The notes below the pieces were generated by a model. It saw nothing but the letters and a program-made list of their open reading frames with translations, searched no databases and was not told the origin of the DNA. From positions 58,239,903 to 58,303,902 of the forward strand of contig OW679197.1 of assembly GCA_940337035.1 (NCBI GenBank): a DNA stretch of 64,000 nucleotides, read 5' to 3'. Source of the stretch: Agriotes lineatus. Lineage: Eukaryota; Arthropoda; Insecta; Coleoptera; Elateridae. The position numbers were made by a program, and so were the translations under genes. Of this stretch, positions 47,961 to 58,643 are shown piece by piece (the first letter of the stretch is position 1; the number at the start of each line of letters is the position of its first letter).

Positions 47961-50900
47961 AAAAATACTTTTCGCAGATGTAAAACTAATAAATCTCGAA
48001 TCGTGGCTACTGCATACTCCATCAGCCAGTCTGCAAGCGTATTTGCAAGTAAGTTAAGTCGGTGTATGATTCGAAAAATTGGATTTCCAGTTGCTTAAGG
48101 ACTTCTGAGAAATTTAATTAAGTCGCCTATTCGCAATTAAACTTCGTTTTGTTATTCTACCAGGCGTGCTTTCGATATTGCCTCCTAGACAGTGGCGACC
48201 GTTCGCAATTAGTATTTTAATCATCGCCCTTCTAGGAAACGTCATTCTGCACGAATTAGTGCGAATGCAACCGGGAGCATAGTAATCGCGCGCAACTTAA
48301 TTTCCACCTACACCGAGCTGCGCGATGCGCCCCCCGACACCCACCTAATTGATTTTCTCGGTTCAAGAGGAGCATTTTTTATACCTACTACTTGGGGCGA
48401 AGAAGCTATAATGCATTACAATTTGCACTTGAGCATGCACACCTAGAGCTATATGCACAAGCCCAGCGCGTTATTACTGCGGCCTGTGATATCTTAGTCT
48501 CCCTGCAAACATTGTAGGTATGTTAATGGGTTAGTAGTTGCATGGGTTTTAAGCTAACGTGGCGTTAAATCAGATGCGTATTGCAATATTATTGCTTTTA
48601 TTATATTTTGCTTTGAATCAGTTCCATGAGCTAGTACCAGGAGTACAATAGCTTGAGCTCTCGTACGGGAAATTCAGTTTTAATTAATTTTTAGTTGGGT
48701 ATTATTGGATGTAATTGATACTTTTTAAAAGTGTACAACTAGGGAAAGCTAGGATTGAATATAATAAACAGAGAACACTTGTATGTTACTTGACGGTTAC
48801 CATTTTGAGATGGTTTTTCCCACGTGTTGAGAAGTAAAATTGTAGTTAATTAATGTAGCGTAATATTTTTAACTTGGTGATACCTAAAACTCTCTATTCT
48901 GTATAAAAATGTTATAATGTAATATTTATTGCCACATATTGATCACTAATTGATTATTGTGAAATGGCTTTTCTCCACTAGCGATTCACATGTTCCCCAA
49001 GCATTGAATTTTGTGTACTACTAATTAAAATTTGAATATATCAACACAACGATGACATATTTTAATGTAATGATCAATGTGTAACACGAGCAATACTAAA
49101 AGGAGCATAAATTCTTGAGATACTTTGGCTTCGTTGCCGCCTACGGACCTTTCGATTGTTGCACTTCCGTAACACAATTCATCCGTTACGCCGCGTTTCG
49201 TACAGTTAGCTCTGCTACTATTTTCTTCTAAACTAGTTCTGAGAGCAGATCTAAGCTCGCCTGCTTGCAGTAAGCAGACTCGAGAGCTAAGGCGCATGAC
49301 TTGCTTCTGGTTCTTTTCTAACAGGTTTCATAATGGCACGTAGACCGAGTTTTTAAAATAATTTCCTCAATATCAGAACGATATCAGCTTTTATTAGTGA
49401 CCTATTTTATTTAAAGTTTAGTTTTGAGTAAAGCACAGCTCTTCTGTGATGGTTATCTCATGTTTGGCAATTAGATACGTAAAGGTGATTCCTTTAATTT
49501 AGTGTTATTTGGGAACGACTGGTATAAGTCTTGGGCATGTGAAGTACCTTCTTCATGTGTCTGGGGCCTTCTGCAAGTTGCTATTTTTGCTTGACGCTTG
49601 TGAATCCGGTTTGAGCCATTTGTAGTTCAGAAACCAGCAGCACTTTGTAGGCAGTGCATTTCTGAAATAACAAAATTTCTGGCAAGAATCGTTTAGTCAT
49701 TCGTGTAAGTAGAATTTATGAAGCAGGGTCTCGAGGTAATTGCCAAATGGGCAAAAGCCAGGCCAGGTAGATTCCGGGCCCAAATTCGCAAGGGAGGAGC
49801 CCGAAAATAATTTTCGGCCGGCGTCGTCGTAAATTCGGCTTTTCTTTTTGCTCGCCAATATTAGTTAGCAAATTCCGAATTGGACACGGATAAATCCAAG
49901 AACCAGTTGCATTCTCGCATACATTTAGCAAATATTATTGTGCAATAACTGTCGGCGTCGGCGAATTTACAAACTGGCTCTCCGAAGCGAGGATTTCCGT
50001 GGAAAGTCGGGGAAATGCGAGAAATTCGCGAGGCTCTAAATCGCGCGCGTCCGACAGCTCTGCAGATCTCACTGGCAGCATAAACAAACGTGAGATGTAA
50101 ATGAATACTTACCTTGAACGCACTTTTATTTAAATCAAGACAGAAAAATGGCTAAGTTATGTTTTAAGTTACAGTCGGCCTTTGCTGCGCAGTAAAATAT
50201 AAAATGTAAATCTGATAAATCGCCAGTCTCGCTTACTTTGTAAATGAAGCTTTATCCAAAGATAACTTTTCACGAGAAATGCTTATCGGCCGGCTTTACA
50301 GCTCGGTTACGGAGATGCTAAAAATTGGCACGTCCGTCAACCAAGATTTAAGTGGTGTGTATGCAATAAATAAATTAATCTCGAGATTTATATTCTACTT
50401 CCAACGTTAATTCGCCACTTGGCGCAATGCAGGGAATTTTATAACGATGAAATTACAAGCTTAGAAAATTTCGCAGATTAATTGTAATAAAATCAGCCCA
50501 ATTTATCCAGGTTAGGAGCTAAATAGCCAGTGCTTAATCGTGCTTACTGTAATTGAACTTGAAAAAATGGGACACAAGGGAACCAGCAAGGTTAGAAGCC
50601 GAGCTGTCCATTTAAAGATCCGGATGCAGGCCGCGCTTCTTGGAATTAAAAGTAACAGTGCTTGACACGCGGCGCTTTTAGGAACCGCGGAATAATAAAA
50701 TTGAGCTGTTGACCTTACCGCTGCATATTTACCACTATAATTGCTGTCAGGATGCAGGACTCGTCCAGTATGTAAAATCGCGTCCTAAACTTATAGTACC
50801 CGCAGCAGCGGACCGAATGGTTGGGCTCGGATACAATTTTGGGACAAACCACTACCTTTTTGTTATACCGCCTCAATACTACCTTAACCTTTCCTATTTT

Positions 50901-51029
50901 GCCACTCTTGAACGCCAGTTTTATATGAGTTAGTTATGGTCAATGCAATACTCTCGTAGAAGGGTTGATCACGAGCGTATTTTGTTGTACAAACAATTCT
51001 TTTTACAAAAAAAAAATCAAAAATGTTTA
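47961..51029. other. non-coding DNA with GC-richer patches
   Basis: 48000-48500 and 49720-50700 are GC-richer. Minus-strand frames at 49025-49297 (90 codons) and 49716-49931 lack recognisable domains. No repeats were detected. Confidence 0.4.
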
Positions 51030-51190
51030 ATTGCGTCTAAATTCCCCAACATTACCCCGCCGACCTCGTATATCCTGTATATTGCCTCTAATAATTAAAA
51101 TTTTATCAGAATTTCCTTAAATAACCTCGCATTGCCTCTGAATTACCCCAGAATTTACCCAAATTACCTCGCATTACCTTCAAATGGCAA
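51030..51190. repeat. small block of ~21-bp minisatellite
   Basis: Units such as GAATTACCCCAGAATTTACC and CCTCGCATTGCCTCT, ending TTCAAATGGCAACACCAGGT. It closely resembles the block at 19740-19960, which has the same terminal TTCAAATxGCAACA words. Confidence 0.7.
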
Positions 51191-51805
51191 CACCAGGTAT
51201 TTGCTAAATCAGTATTCCTATCTATGTATAAATGTGAAAAGGTAAGTAAAGTACTTTTTTTTTCTATAATAACTGTCAAAGTGTTACAATGTTGGTAGAT
51301 ATGTGATTAAAACGCTAGAAAAATTTTATACCTCGTGTTGGTAGAACTTTTTCAAAATTATGGTTATGTGTCAATTTTGAATGTCAAAGTTTCTTAATTT
51401 GAACTCTTGACAAATTTCTTTTTTCAACATGCAATCATCACCATCATTAATAAAATCAGATAAAAAAAGAAAACCAAGAAATATTTTAAATGCAAAAATG
51501 AAGCAAGCGATATTAAATTATGACATATCTGTCAAAATGACAATACATTTTTTTAGTGGAAAAAAAGAACTAAAAATCTATGTACCAACATTATTAAAAC
51601 TAGGGACCCTGCAGGAATGAAACTTATCCCCTAGAAAGTTGACCTTGAAAAATATTATAGAAAAAAAATGTACTTTATATCATATCTCTTAAGTAGGTAC
51701 AAATTAACTGTTTATTTACGCTGATGTTATCCAAGTGTATGTACTATGAGAGTAAATCTGAGGTGATACAGCAAATAAACATAAATTCTTAGTTTTAATA
51801 TCAAC
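51191..51805. other. AT-rich flank of the LINE
   Basis: No recognisable gene. A 63-codon frame at 51429-51620 is lysine-rich but has no domain. It lies outside the duplicated target site, so it is probably not part of the LINE. Confidence 0.4.
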
Positions 51806-51816
51806 TAAATATCGAC
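51806..51816. repeat. LINE target-site duplication, left copy
   Basis: TAAATATCGAC, identical to 55828-55838. Confidence 0.88.
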
Positions 51817-51825
51817 GAGGGGAAA

Positions 51826-52647
51826 ATGGATAGTGAGGACTATTCAACCGATGACTCAAGAAAGAGGAAAAATATACCAGAGACCGAGGGCGAAGAGGTA
51901 TTTACAAGAAGTAAAAAAACAGCAAGGTGCCCATCCAAAACGGCCAAAACTGAAAAAGGTAAAGATGGAAAATTAGATGTGATATTAAAAATGATAAGTA
52001 ACCTAACAACGGAGATGAAAGACGAAATGAAAGATATAAAAGAAGAAATTCAACAATCAAGAAGTGAGCAGAAGCTTTTCATGCAAGAGATTAATAAACT
52101 GAAAGAAGATAACAAACAGCTTAGGAAAGAGAATGAAAAGATAAAACAGGAAAACGAAAGTATAAAAAGAGAGATGAAGGAATTAAAAAACGATATGGAA
52201 TGGTTACAGAAAGAAAAACGAAAAAACAACGTCATCATGAGCGGATTAAAAATCGATACATATAATCCAGATATCCTGAAGCCTGCCATGGAGAACTTTG
52301 TGCAACAGCATCTAGAGATTTCAGTTAATATTAAAAAAGCATCTAAAATTGGAGAGAAAACATGCCTAATAGAATTGGAAAATGAATCTGATAAAAAAAT
52401 TATTATGGAGAACAAACCGAAACTAAAGAATATTAAAACCGAGAAAATATACATAAATGATGACCAAACAAAAGCCGAGAAAGAAAAGCAGCGGAAAATA
52501 AGAGCGTTTGCACAAGAAGAGATAGAGAAGGGCAAAACGGTGAAAACCGGGTATAGTAAAGTGATAGTGGAAGGCGTGGAATGGAAATGGGACAAGAATA
52601 AAAGAGAACTTCAAAAAAACGGAACCGAAGAAACGCCAAAAAAGTAA
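51826..52647 (+). CDS. LINE ORF1 protein: coiled-coil, RRM-like RNA-binding protein
   Basis: The protein has 273 residues. Residues 1-45 form a charged N-terminus with a basic stretch (SRKRKN at 11-16). Residues 50-132 are a long K/E-rich heptad segment predicted by eye to be a trimer- or dimer-forming coiled coil. Residues 132-208 look like an RRM: NNVIMSGL (134-141) suits RNP2 and KTCLIELENE (178-187) suits RNP1. Residues 208-260 resemble the C-terminal domain of L1 ORF1p. By that family, it coats LINE RNA and acts as a chaperone in the cytoplasmic RNP. The ATG is nine bases inside the element and is the first possible start. The stop at 52645 is preceded by A AAA AAG. Codon use is A-rich like ORF2. 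Confidence 0.88.
   Translation: MDSEDYSTDDSRKRKNIPETEGEEVFTRSKKTARCPSKTAKTEKGKDGKLDVILKMISNLTTEMKDEMKDIKEEIQQSRSEQKLFMQEINKLKEDNKQLRKENEKIKQENESIKREMKELKNDMEWLQKEKRKNNVIMSGLKIDTYNPDILKPAMENFVQQHLEISVNIKKASKIGEKTCLIELENESDKKIIMENKPKLKNIKTEKIYINDDQTKAEKEKQRKIRAFAQEEIEKGKTVKTGYSKVIVEGVEWKWDKNKRELQKNGTEETPKK
52638..52647 (+). promoter_or_regulatory. candidate -1 ribosomal frameshift site at the ORF1 stop
   Basis: ORF1 ends CCA AAA AAG TAA, so the heptamer A AAA AAG (52638-52644) sits in the phase required for -1 slippage and touches the stop codon. The -1 frame is exactly the ORF2 frame, and it is open from 52602 through the ORF2 ATG at 52689. Slippage would yield an ORF1-ORF2 fusion. No downstream stem-loop is obvious, and A-runs are common in this element, so the site is a candidate only. 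Confidence 0.45.
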
Positions 52648-52688
52648 AATATCAAAAGGCATCCCCAAAAATAAGTAAGAACCAGGCA

Positions 52689-55600
52689 ATGAACACGGAT
52701 ATGAAAAAGGAACAAATGATAAAAGGAAGAACAAAAGGTAATGGTAACGAATACACGCAAGAAGAAATAGGAAGCTGTTGTAAATTGGGTACATGGAATT
52801 TAGAAGACGTATATGAAGAACGTGGGTGTAATGAAATGGATTTAAAAAAAAGAAAAGTCTACCAGAAAAGTTCTGTAATAAAAATAGGAACATGGAATGT
52901 TCAAGGAACAAATCAAGAAGGTAAACTTAAACAGCTAAGCGAGGAGTTAAAACAAAGGAATATAGATTTTTTAGCAATACAGGAAATGAAACAAAAAGAA
53001 GGTAGTACAAAGGAAATAGGCGATTATATTTTGTTTGCGGGAGCATGCAAGAGATCTATTTTTGGGGTCGGTTTTATGATTCACAAGAAATGGAAAAATC
53101 ACATAAGAAAATTTGAAGTAATCTCAAACACTCTCTGTTATATAAAAATAAATGCCAGGTATCGAAAACTTAGTTTAGTAAATGCCCACGCACCTACAGA
53201 AGTCAAAGATAAAGAAGAAAAAACTGCATTTTATAAGGAATTGGAAAATTTAGTTGCCAAAATCCCTAAATATGATTTAAAAATAGTCTTAGGGGATTTT
53301 AACGCAAAAATAGGAAAGGAACAAATCTACCAACCAACAATAGGGGCATTTAGTTTACACTTAAAAAGTAATGAAAATGGGGAATACTTGATAGGATTTG
53401 CCACCGAACAAAAACTACGAATTATGGGAACCTTTTATGAGCATAAAGACATTCACAAAGGCACCTGGAGATCGCCAGATGGCAGAAATACTAACCAGAT
53501 AGATCACTTTTTGGTGGAAGAGCAGCACAGAAATAGAGTTATGGATGTAAGAGCTTTCAGAAAGGCAGACATTGATTCAGACCATTTTTTAGCAGTACTA
53601 AAAATAAAGGAGGAGACGTTAATGAAACCGAGAAGAAAAAATAAATATACCAGATATAATACGGAGCTGCTTAAGACGGACGAGATACGGAAAAATTACC
53701 AAGACCGTATAGAGCAAAAGCTGGCTGAGGGAAATGAGAGTAACAACCTAAATAAAAAATGGGAAAAAGTAGAGGAAGCCATTTTATGGGGGGCAAAAGT
53801 ATTGGAAACAAAAAAAGCACGAAATAGAAAAGAGTGGTTTGATGAAGACTGTAAAAAAGTGCTACAAGAGAGAAGAGAATTAAAATTGAAAATGTTAAGA
53901 GATAACACCGAAGAAAATAAAAGGGAGTACCAGATGATAAGGAGGAAAGCTAAACAAACATGTAGGCGAAAGAAGAGAGAGGATATGGAATTAAGACTGG
54001 AAAGAATGGAAAATAACTTGAAAAAAAAAGATATTAGGAAATTCTATAAAGAAGTCGGAAACGAGAGAAAAGGATATCGTGCGAGGACAATTTTTATCAA
54101 AGGAGAAGATGGAAATTTGATAGGCGATATAGAAGAAAAAAAAGAAAGATGGCGGAATTATTTCGAAAGTATGTTTTATGAAGAAGAAAGAAGTGAGGGC
54201 CTAGAGAATGAACTCGGTATGGAAGGAGATGACACACAATATCCTGAGGAAAATGAAGTTATAAAAGTAATAACGAAGCTAAAGAATAATAAAAGTCCAG
54301 GTGAAAATGGAATTTGTGCAGAAATGTTAAAACACGGAGGAGAAAAGATGCAGAAATGTATTAATCAAATAATAAAGGAAGTATGGAAAGAAGAGAAAAT
54401 GCCAGACCGATGGACGGAAGCAATTATACAACCGCTGTTAAAAAAAGGAGACAGCCAAGAATGTGATAACTACAGGGGAATTAGCCTGTTAGATGTCGTT
54501 TATAAGATAGTAGCTATATTAATCAAGGAAAGGTTACAAGAAAGTATGGAAAATATAGTTGGAGATTACCAAGCCGGCTTCAGAAAAGACAGATCAGTGG
54601 TAGATCAAATACATATTGTAAGACAAATCCAGGAGAGCAGCAAAGAGCACAGGATGACAATGATGGCTGTCTTTATAGATTTTAAGAAAGCATACGACTC
54701 GATAAAAAGACACAAAGTTATGGAAGTTTTGAAAGAATTTGGAATAGATAAGAAGCTGTGTAGATTAGTAAAAATGACTTTAAGTAATACAAAGTACAAG
54801 GTAAAAGTAGAGGACACATTAACAGAGGGATTTGAAATTACAAGAGGATTAAGACAAGGAGACCCACTCTCGACAGTGCTATTTAATTTAGTATTGGAAT
54901 CCGTTATACGAAAAAGTGAGTTACAAACAAAGAAAAGTATATACTCCAAGAGTCATCAATGTATTGCGTATGCTGATGATGTGGTGATCCTGGCAAGAAG
55001 AGAGAGGGATTTAAAAAGCATGATAAGGAAATTTGAAATAGAAGCGGAGCGTATGGGGCTGCAAATAAATTACAATAAAACGAAATTCATGGATCTAGGA
55101 ATACAGAGTAAAAAGGGGAGAAAAGAAAACCTGATCCTAGAAGAAGAACAGGGGTTGAGACAGGCAGAAATAGAAAAAGTAGAAAGTTTCATTTATCTGG
55201 GAGCTGTGTTTCACGAAAATGGAGGGAATGAGGAAGAAATAAAACATAGACTAAAAAAAGGTTCAGCAAGTGCTGGAGCTCTCATGAGTTCACTAACATC
55301 AAAATCAGTATTAAGAAGTACAAAACTCAGAATTTATAAGTCAGTTATACGGCCAACAGTGATGTTTGCATGCGAAACGTGGGCTACTACAAAGAGCGTT
55401 TTAGAACAAATAGACATATGGGAAAGAAGGATGTTGAGAAGAATATTTGGGGGCAAGAAAGTGCAAGAGGTGTGGGAGAGAAGAAACAATCAGGAGTTGT
55501 ATGAGCTTTATAACGAACCGAAATTATCAAAAGTGGTCAAATCTCAGAGAGTTCGATGGATGGGGCATATTACACGGGCAAAAGAAGAAAGAATGATTAA

Positions 55601-55772
55601 GCAAATTCTGAATACGCAGGCTTTAGATAACAAGGGGAGAGGAAGACCTAGAGTTAGCTGGAGGCGACAAGTTGAGGAGGACTTGGAAGCAGTAGGAGTT
55701 AGAGGATGGAGAAGAGTGGCAGAAGATAGAAAAACATGGAGAGAAGTAGTGCAAAAAACTCTTGAGCAATAG
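52689..55772 (+). CDS. LINE ORF2 protein: AP endonuclease and reverse transcriptase
   Basis: The protein has 1027 residues. Residues 65-306 are an apurinic-type endonuclease: GTWN (67-70), catalytic Glu in AIQEM (about 99), NAHAP (165-169), GDFN (202-205) and DSDH (296-299). A basic linker (about 310-500) leads to the RT: LKNNKSPGENG near 531, NYRGISLLDVVYKI 594-607, GFRKDRSVVDQI 630-641, motif A FIDFKKAYDS (662-671), motif B GLRQGDPLS (720-728), motif C YADD (761-764). The tail carries RVRWMGHI and GRGRPRVSWRRQV. No RNase H is seen. It should nick the target and prime cDNA on it, with its own RNA bound by ORF1. All motif residues are present, so it may be active. The ATG is 41 nt after ORF1; the frame is open upstream to 52602. 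Confidence 0.95.
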   Translation: MNTDMKKEQMIKGRTKGNGNEYTQEEIGSCCKLGTWNLEDVYEERGCNEMDLKKRKVYQKSSVIKIGTWNVQGTNQEGKLKQLSEELKQRNIDFLAIQEMKQKEGSTKEIGDYILFAGACKRSIFGVGFMIHKKWKNHIRKFEVISNTLCYIKINARYRKLSLVNAHAPTEVKDKEEKTAFYKELENLVAKIPKYDLKIVLGDFNAKIGKEQIYQPTIGAFSLHLKSNENGEYLIGFATEQKLRIMGTFYEHKDIHKGTWRSPDGRNTNQIDHFLVEEQHRNRVMDVRAFRKADIDSDHFLAVLKIKEETLMKPRRKNKYTRYNTELLKTDEIRKNYQDRIEQKLAEGNESNNLNKKWEKVEEAILWGAKVLETKKARNRKEWFDEDCKKVLQERRELKLKMLRDNTEENKREYQMIRRKAKQTCRRKKREDMELRLERMENNLKKKDIRKFYKEVGNERKGYRARTIFIKGEDGNLIGDIEEKKERWRNYFESMFYEEERSEGLENELGMEGDDTQYPEENEVIKVITKLKNNKSPGENGICAEMLKHGGEKMQKCINQIIKEVWKEEKMPDRWTEAIIQPLLKKGDSQECDNYRGISLLDVVYKIVAILIKERLQESMENIVGDYQAGFRKDRSVVDQIHIVRQIQESSKEHRMTMMAVFIDFKKAYDSIKRHKVMEVLKEFGIDKKLCRLVKMTLSNTKYKVKVEDTLTEGFEITRGLRQGDPLSTVLFNLVLESVIRKSELQTKKSIYSKSHQCIAYADDVVILARRERDLKSMIRKFEIEAERMGLQINYNKTKFMDLGIQSKKGRKENLILEEEQGLRQAEIEKVESFIYLGAVFHENGGNEEEIKHRLKKGSASAGALMSSLTSKSVLRSTKLRIYKSVIRPTVMFACETWATTKSVLEQIDIWERRMLRRIFGGKKVQEVWERRNNQELYELYNEPKLSKVVKSQRVRWMGHITRAKEERMIKQILNTQALDNKGRGRPRVSWRRQVEEDLEAVGVRGWRRVAEDRKTWREVVQKTLEQ

Positions 55773-55827
55773 TTTCTCTTTTACAAGCCTTGGGCCACTA
55801 GGCCTGTGTGGTTATTATATATATATA

Positions 55828-55838
55828 TAAATATCGAC
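55828..55838. repeat. LINE target-site duplication, right copy
   Basis: TAAATATCGAC, identical to 51806-51816, directly after the (TA)n tail. Confidence 0.88.
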
Positions 55839-56455
55839 TTTCTGTCGACTTATAAAATTAAAAACTGGCTAAACATCTGGCAAATGAAAAAATAACGTGT
55901 AATAATGGGTTGGCTTCATGCAAGTAGAAATTGGCAGAAATTAATAATTAAGAAGAGTTCATATTCAAGTTTTTGTAAAGCGTAATGTTTTTCTCTAACT
56001 CTGCTTATATACCATTCCAAATCAAAGTAATATACAGCTGAATATTCTTCGATGTTTATTATTAAGCTGCTGCTGCACTTTCTTATGAACATCGTCTTCA
56101 CTCTCATTGGAAATAATTTTTGCTGTATTCATTATTTTTTTGTATTTCTTGTTGCATGTGGTAAAGTCAATCGAAAATTTTCCGTGCCAATAAATTCCAA
56201 ATTTGTCGTTTATGCTATATCAGTTACCACCTTTAACAGCCGGTCTTTACTAATTATAACTTGAATGAAATTACCGTTCTCAAAAAAATCGTTACTAACA
56301 CTTTTCATTTTACTATAAATAGTATTGTAAGTTCAAGTCGTCCAGGTAGTTTATAACATTTCGATCAATATTACAATCAATTAAATCAAGTATTAAATCG
56401 TCAGTTTCACATTTAGTTTGTGTACCTGCGTAATTTACGATTGAATCATTATGGA
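55839..56455. other. AT-rich spacer
   Basis: No gene or repeat recognised between the LINE and the next array. Confidence 0.4.
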
Positions 56456-57069
56456 AGTCCACAGAATTACCTCTGAAATTACTTCAACGCTGCATGGAAA
56501 TTTCCTTGCAAAGCCACAAAAATATCCTAAACCTTAAATTTCTTTGAATTGGTCGAAATTTCGAGCATTACCTTCAGTATTGGAATATCCTCTGAATTAT
56601 CTCTCAAATAAATTCAATGTTGCCTGGGAATTTCGCCACATTGCCACCAAAGTACTTTAAAATTTCTTAAAAATGCATTGAACTTCTTCAAAATTTCTTG
56701 CATTTCTTCCATTATTGGAGTATTCACAGAATTATCTCAACAATACCTAGGAATTTCTTCACATTGCCACCGAAATACCCTAGAATTTCTTAAAAATTTC
56801 CTAAATTTCTTGCATTACTATCACTATTCGAATATCCACAGAATTACCTCAATAATGCCTCGTATTGCCTCCAAAATACCCTAAAGACCCTTAACATCTT
56901 TATGACTTTCTTAAAAATTCTTTGCATTACTTTCACAATTAAAATATCCACAGAATTACCTATGAAATAACCTCAACGTTGCTTGGAAAGTTTTCCACAT
57001 TGCCACGAAAATAACCTAGAATTCTTTAAAATTTCCTCAAATTGCTTTGTTTTTCTGTTATTATTGGAA

Positions 57070-57240
57070 TATCTTTTGTTTGTTTATTTATTTATTTAAA
57101 GTACCAGTGTAACGGGCACAGGACCAATTCTAACATTTGGCATCTCATATAAATAACTGTACATACAAAACAATGTTATATCAATAGAGCTAAAACTTAA
57201 ATTACGAAATACGTACTAAATTACAATTACAAAAACATCC
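57070..57240 (-). mobile_element. 5'-truncated LINE 3' end
   Basis: On the minus strand the piece ends CCCGTTACACTGGTACTTTA followed by AATAAATAAATAAACAAAC, a typical insect LINE 3' UTR with an AATA-type tail. It interrupts the tandem unit between GGAATATC and CATCCACAG. The target-site duplication is too short to be sure of. No coding sequence is included. Confidence 0.62.
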
Positions 57241-57838
57241 ACAGAATTACGTCTGAAATTACCTCATAATTCCTTGAAAATTTCTCTACAGTACCACAAA
57301 AATACTCTAATTGTTTTAAAATGTTTCTTGAATTTTGTCAAAAGTCCTTGAATTACTGTCTTTATTGGAATATCTACAGAATTACCTCAACGTTGCCTAC
57401 GAATTTACCCACACTGCCACCAAAATACCCTACAATTTCTTAAAATGTTATTAAATCTCCTAAACATTCCCTTCATTTTTTCACTATTGGAATATCTACA
57501 GAATTACCTCAAAATTGCTTGGGAATCTTCCTTAAAAATTTGAACCTTACTGTCAGTATTGCTATATCCACACAATTACCTCAAAAATTCATAGGAGTTT
57601 TTACCCACACTGCCACAAAACACACATTCCTTAAACTTTTCTTGAATGTTATCAAAATTCCTTGTGTTACTTTCACTACTGGAATGGCTACAGAATTACT
57701 TTACAAAATCTTGAGGGTTTCTTATTACCACCAAGGTACTTTAAAATTCCTTTAAAATTTACATTTGCTCAACTTTCAAAGTTGGAATATCCACAGAGTC
57801 ACCTCAAAAATTCCTTGGAATTTTCCCACATTGCCACC

Positions 57839-58643
57839 GGTGTCGGCCTACTTGCGCCCGGCTTATTTGCGTTCACTGTCATTTTCGGTCCATTTACGCC
57901 CCAGAAAAATAGCAATAGGAATTAAGGTTTCATTTGCGCACATGCTTGTAAATCATTAGTGATCAAGACACCCGAAGTTGGCCGACTAGTGAGGGGTCTC
58001 CTACCTGCAAAATAGTTATTACAAAAACAGTTTAACAATTTTTCACTTAGCTGCCCTAACTTCTATGTTTTTCTGTTAGTACATTAATTGTTGTGTTTAT
58101 TTGAGATTTATGTTGAAACTTGAATAAGAGTTGTTACACTGGTGTCAAATTTATTGATTAATAATTCATATTACTGTACAGATTACCGCATTCTATCAGC
58201 GTGCAAACTAACTTTTTATATTTTATGTAGTTTTCCATCTACTTTTAGAAAAAATGAGGGGCGGATAAGTTGCTATCTTAACAAAATACAAATGTGCCAT
58301 TTATACAAACAATTAGTTTAGTTAGTCTAATGTTTAATGCCGGTAACATTACGTTCAAAAACTAGGTGTCACTGACCCGCTGATAAAATGCGCTAACCTG
58401 TACAATACTATGTATTTTAAACCAATAAATTTGACATCAGTGTAACAATAATTGTTATTAAAGTTTTAAACCAAACCTCAAATAAACACAAAAATGAAAG
58501 TAACAACAAAAACGGACAGAAATTAGGGCGCAAATGAGACCTTAATTACGGCTGATATTTTTCTGAGGCGCAAATGAGCTGAAAATGGCGGTGGGCGCAA
58601 ATGAGCCGGGCGCAAATGAGCCGGGCGCAAATAGGCCTATATC
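57839..58643. mobile_element. 805-bp foldback transposon with 8-bp target-site duplication
   Basis: The left end GGTGTCGGCCTACTTGCGCC is the inverted partner of the right end (complement GATATAGGCCTATTTGCGCC). Inverted similarity continues inward for most of each half, including GTGTTTATTTGAG, GTTACACTGGTGTCAAATTT and TACAGATTACCGCATT, so the whole element is one long imperfect palindrome centred near 58260. The right arm carries GCGCAAATGAGCCGG repeated. The flanks TTGCCACC (57831) and TTGCCGCC (58644) match at seven of eight bases, consistent with hAT-type or foldback insertion. No transposase is present. Confidence 0.85.

Larger units (their letters stand above)
51817..55827 (+). mobile_element. 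complete two-ORF non-LTR retrotransposon (LINE)
   Basis: The element is 4011 bp long with both frames open. An exact 11-bp target-site duplication flanks it. It starts GAGGGGAAA, only nine bases before the ORF1 ATG, and ends with a short 3' UTR and a (TA)n tail (about 55815-55827) instead of poly(A). ORF1 is an L1-ORF1p-like RNA-binding protein; ORF2 has endonuclease and RT but no RNase H. The ORF2 C-terminus (WxRRMLRRIFG, RVRWMGHITR, GRGRPRVSWRRQVEEDLE) and the microsatellite tail point to an RTE-like clade, which usually lacks such an ORF1. Intact frames and identical target sites suggest recent insertion. Confidence 0.93.

Noticed and set aside
52050..52911. Long minus-strand open frames (181 and 162 codons) opposite LINE ORF1 and the start of ORF2
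   Set aside because: They mirror the A-rich codon use of the sense frames, give Phe/Ser/Leu-rich low-complexity products and have no domain; they are antisense shadows.
54605..54949. 114-codon minus-strand frame opposite the RT domain
   Set aside because: It lies entirely antisense to conserved RT motifs A and B and has no independent support.
55812..55830. (TA)n run as an independent microsatellite
   Set aside because: It sits exactly between the LINE 3' UTR and the target-site duplication, so it is the LINE tail.
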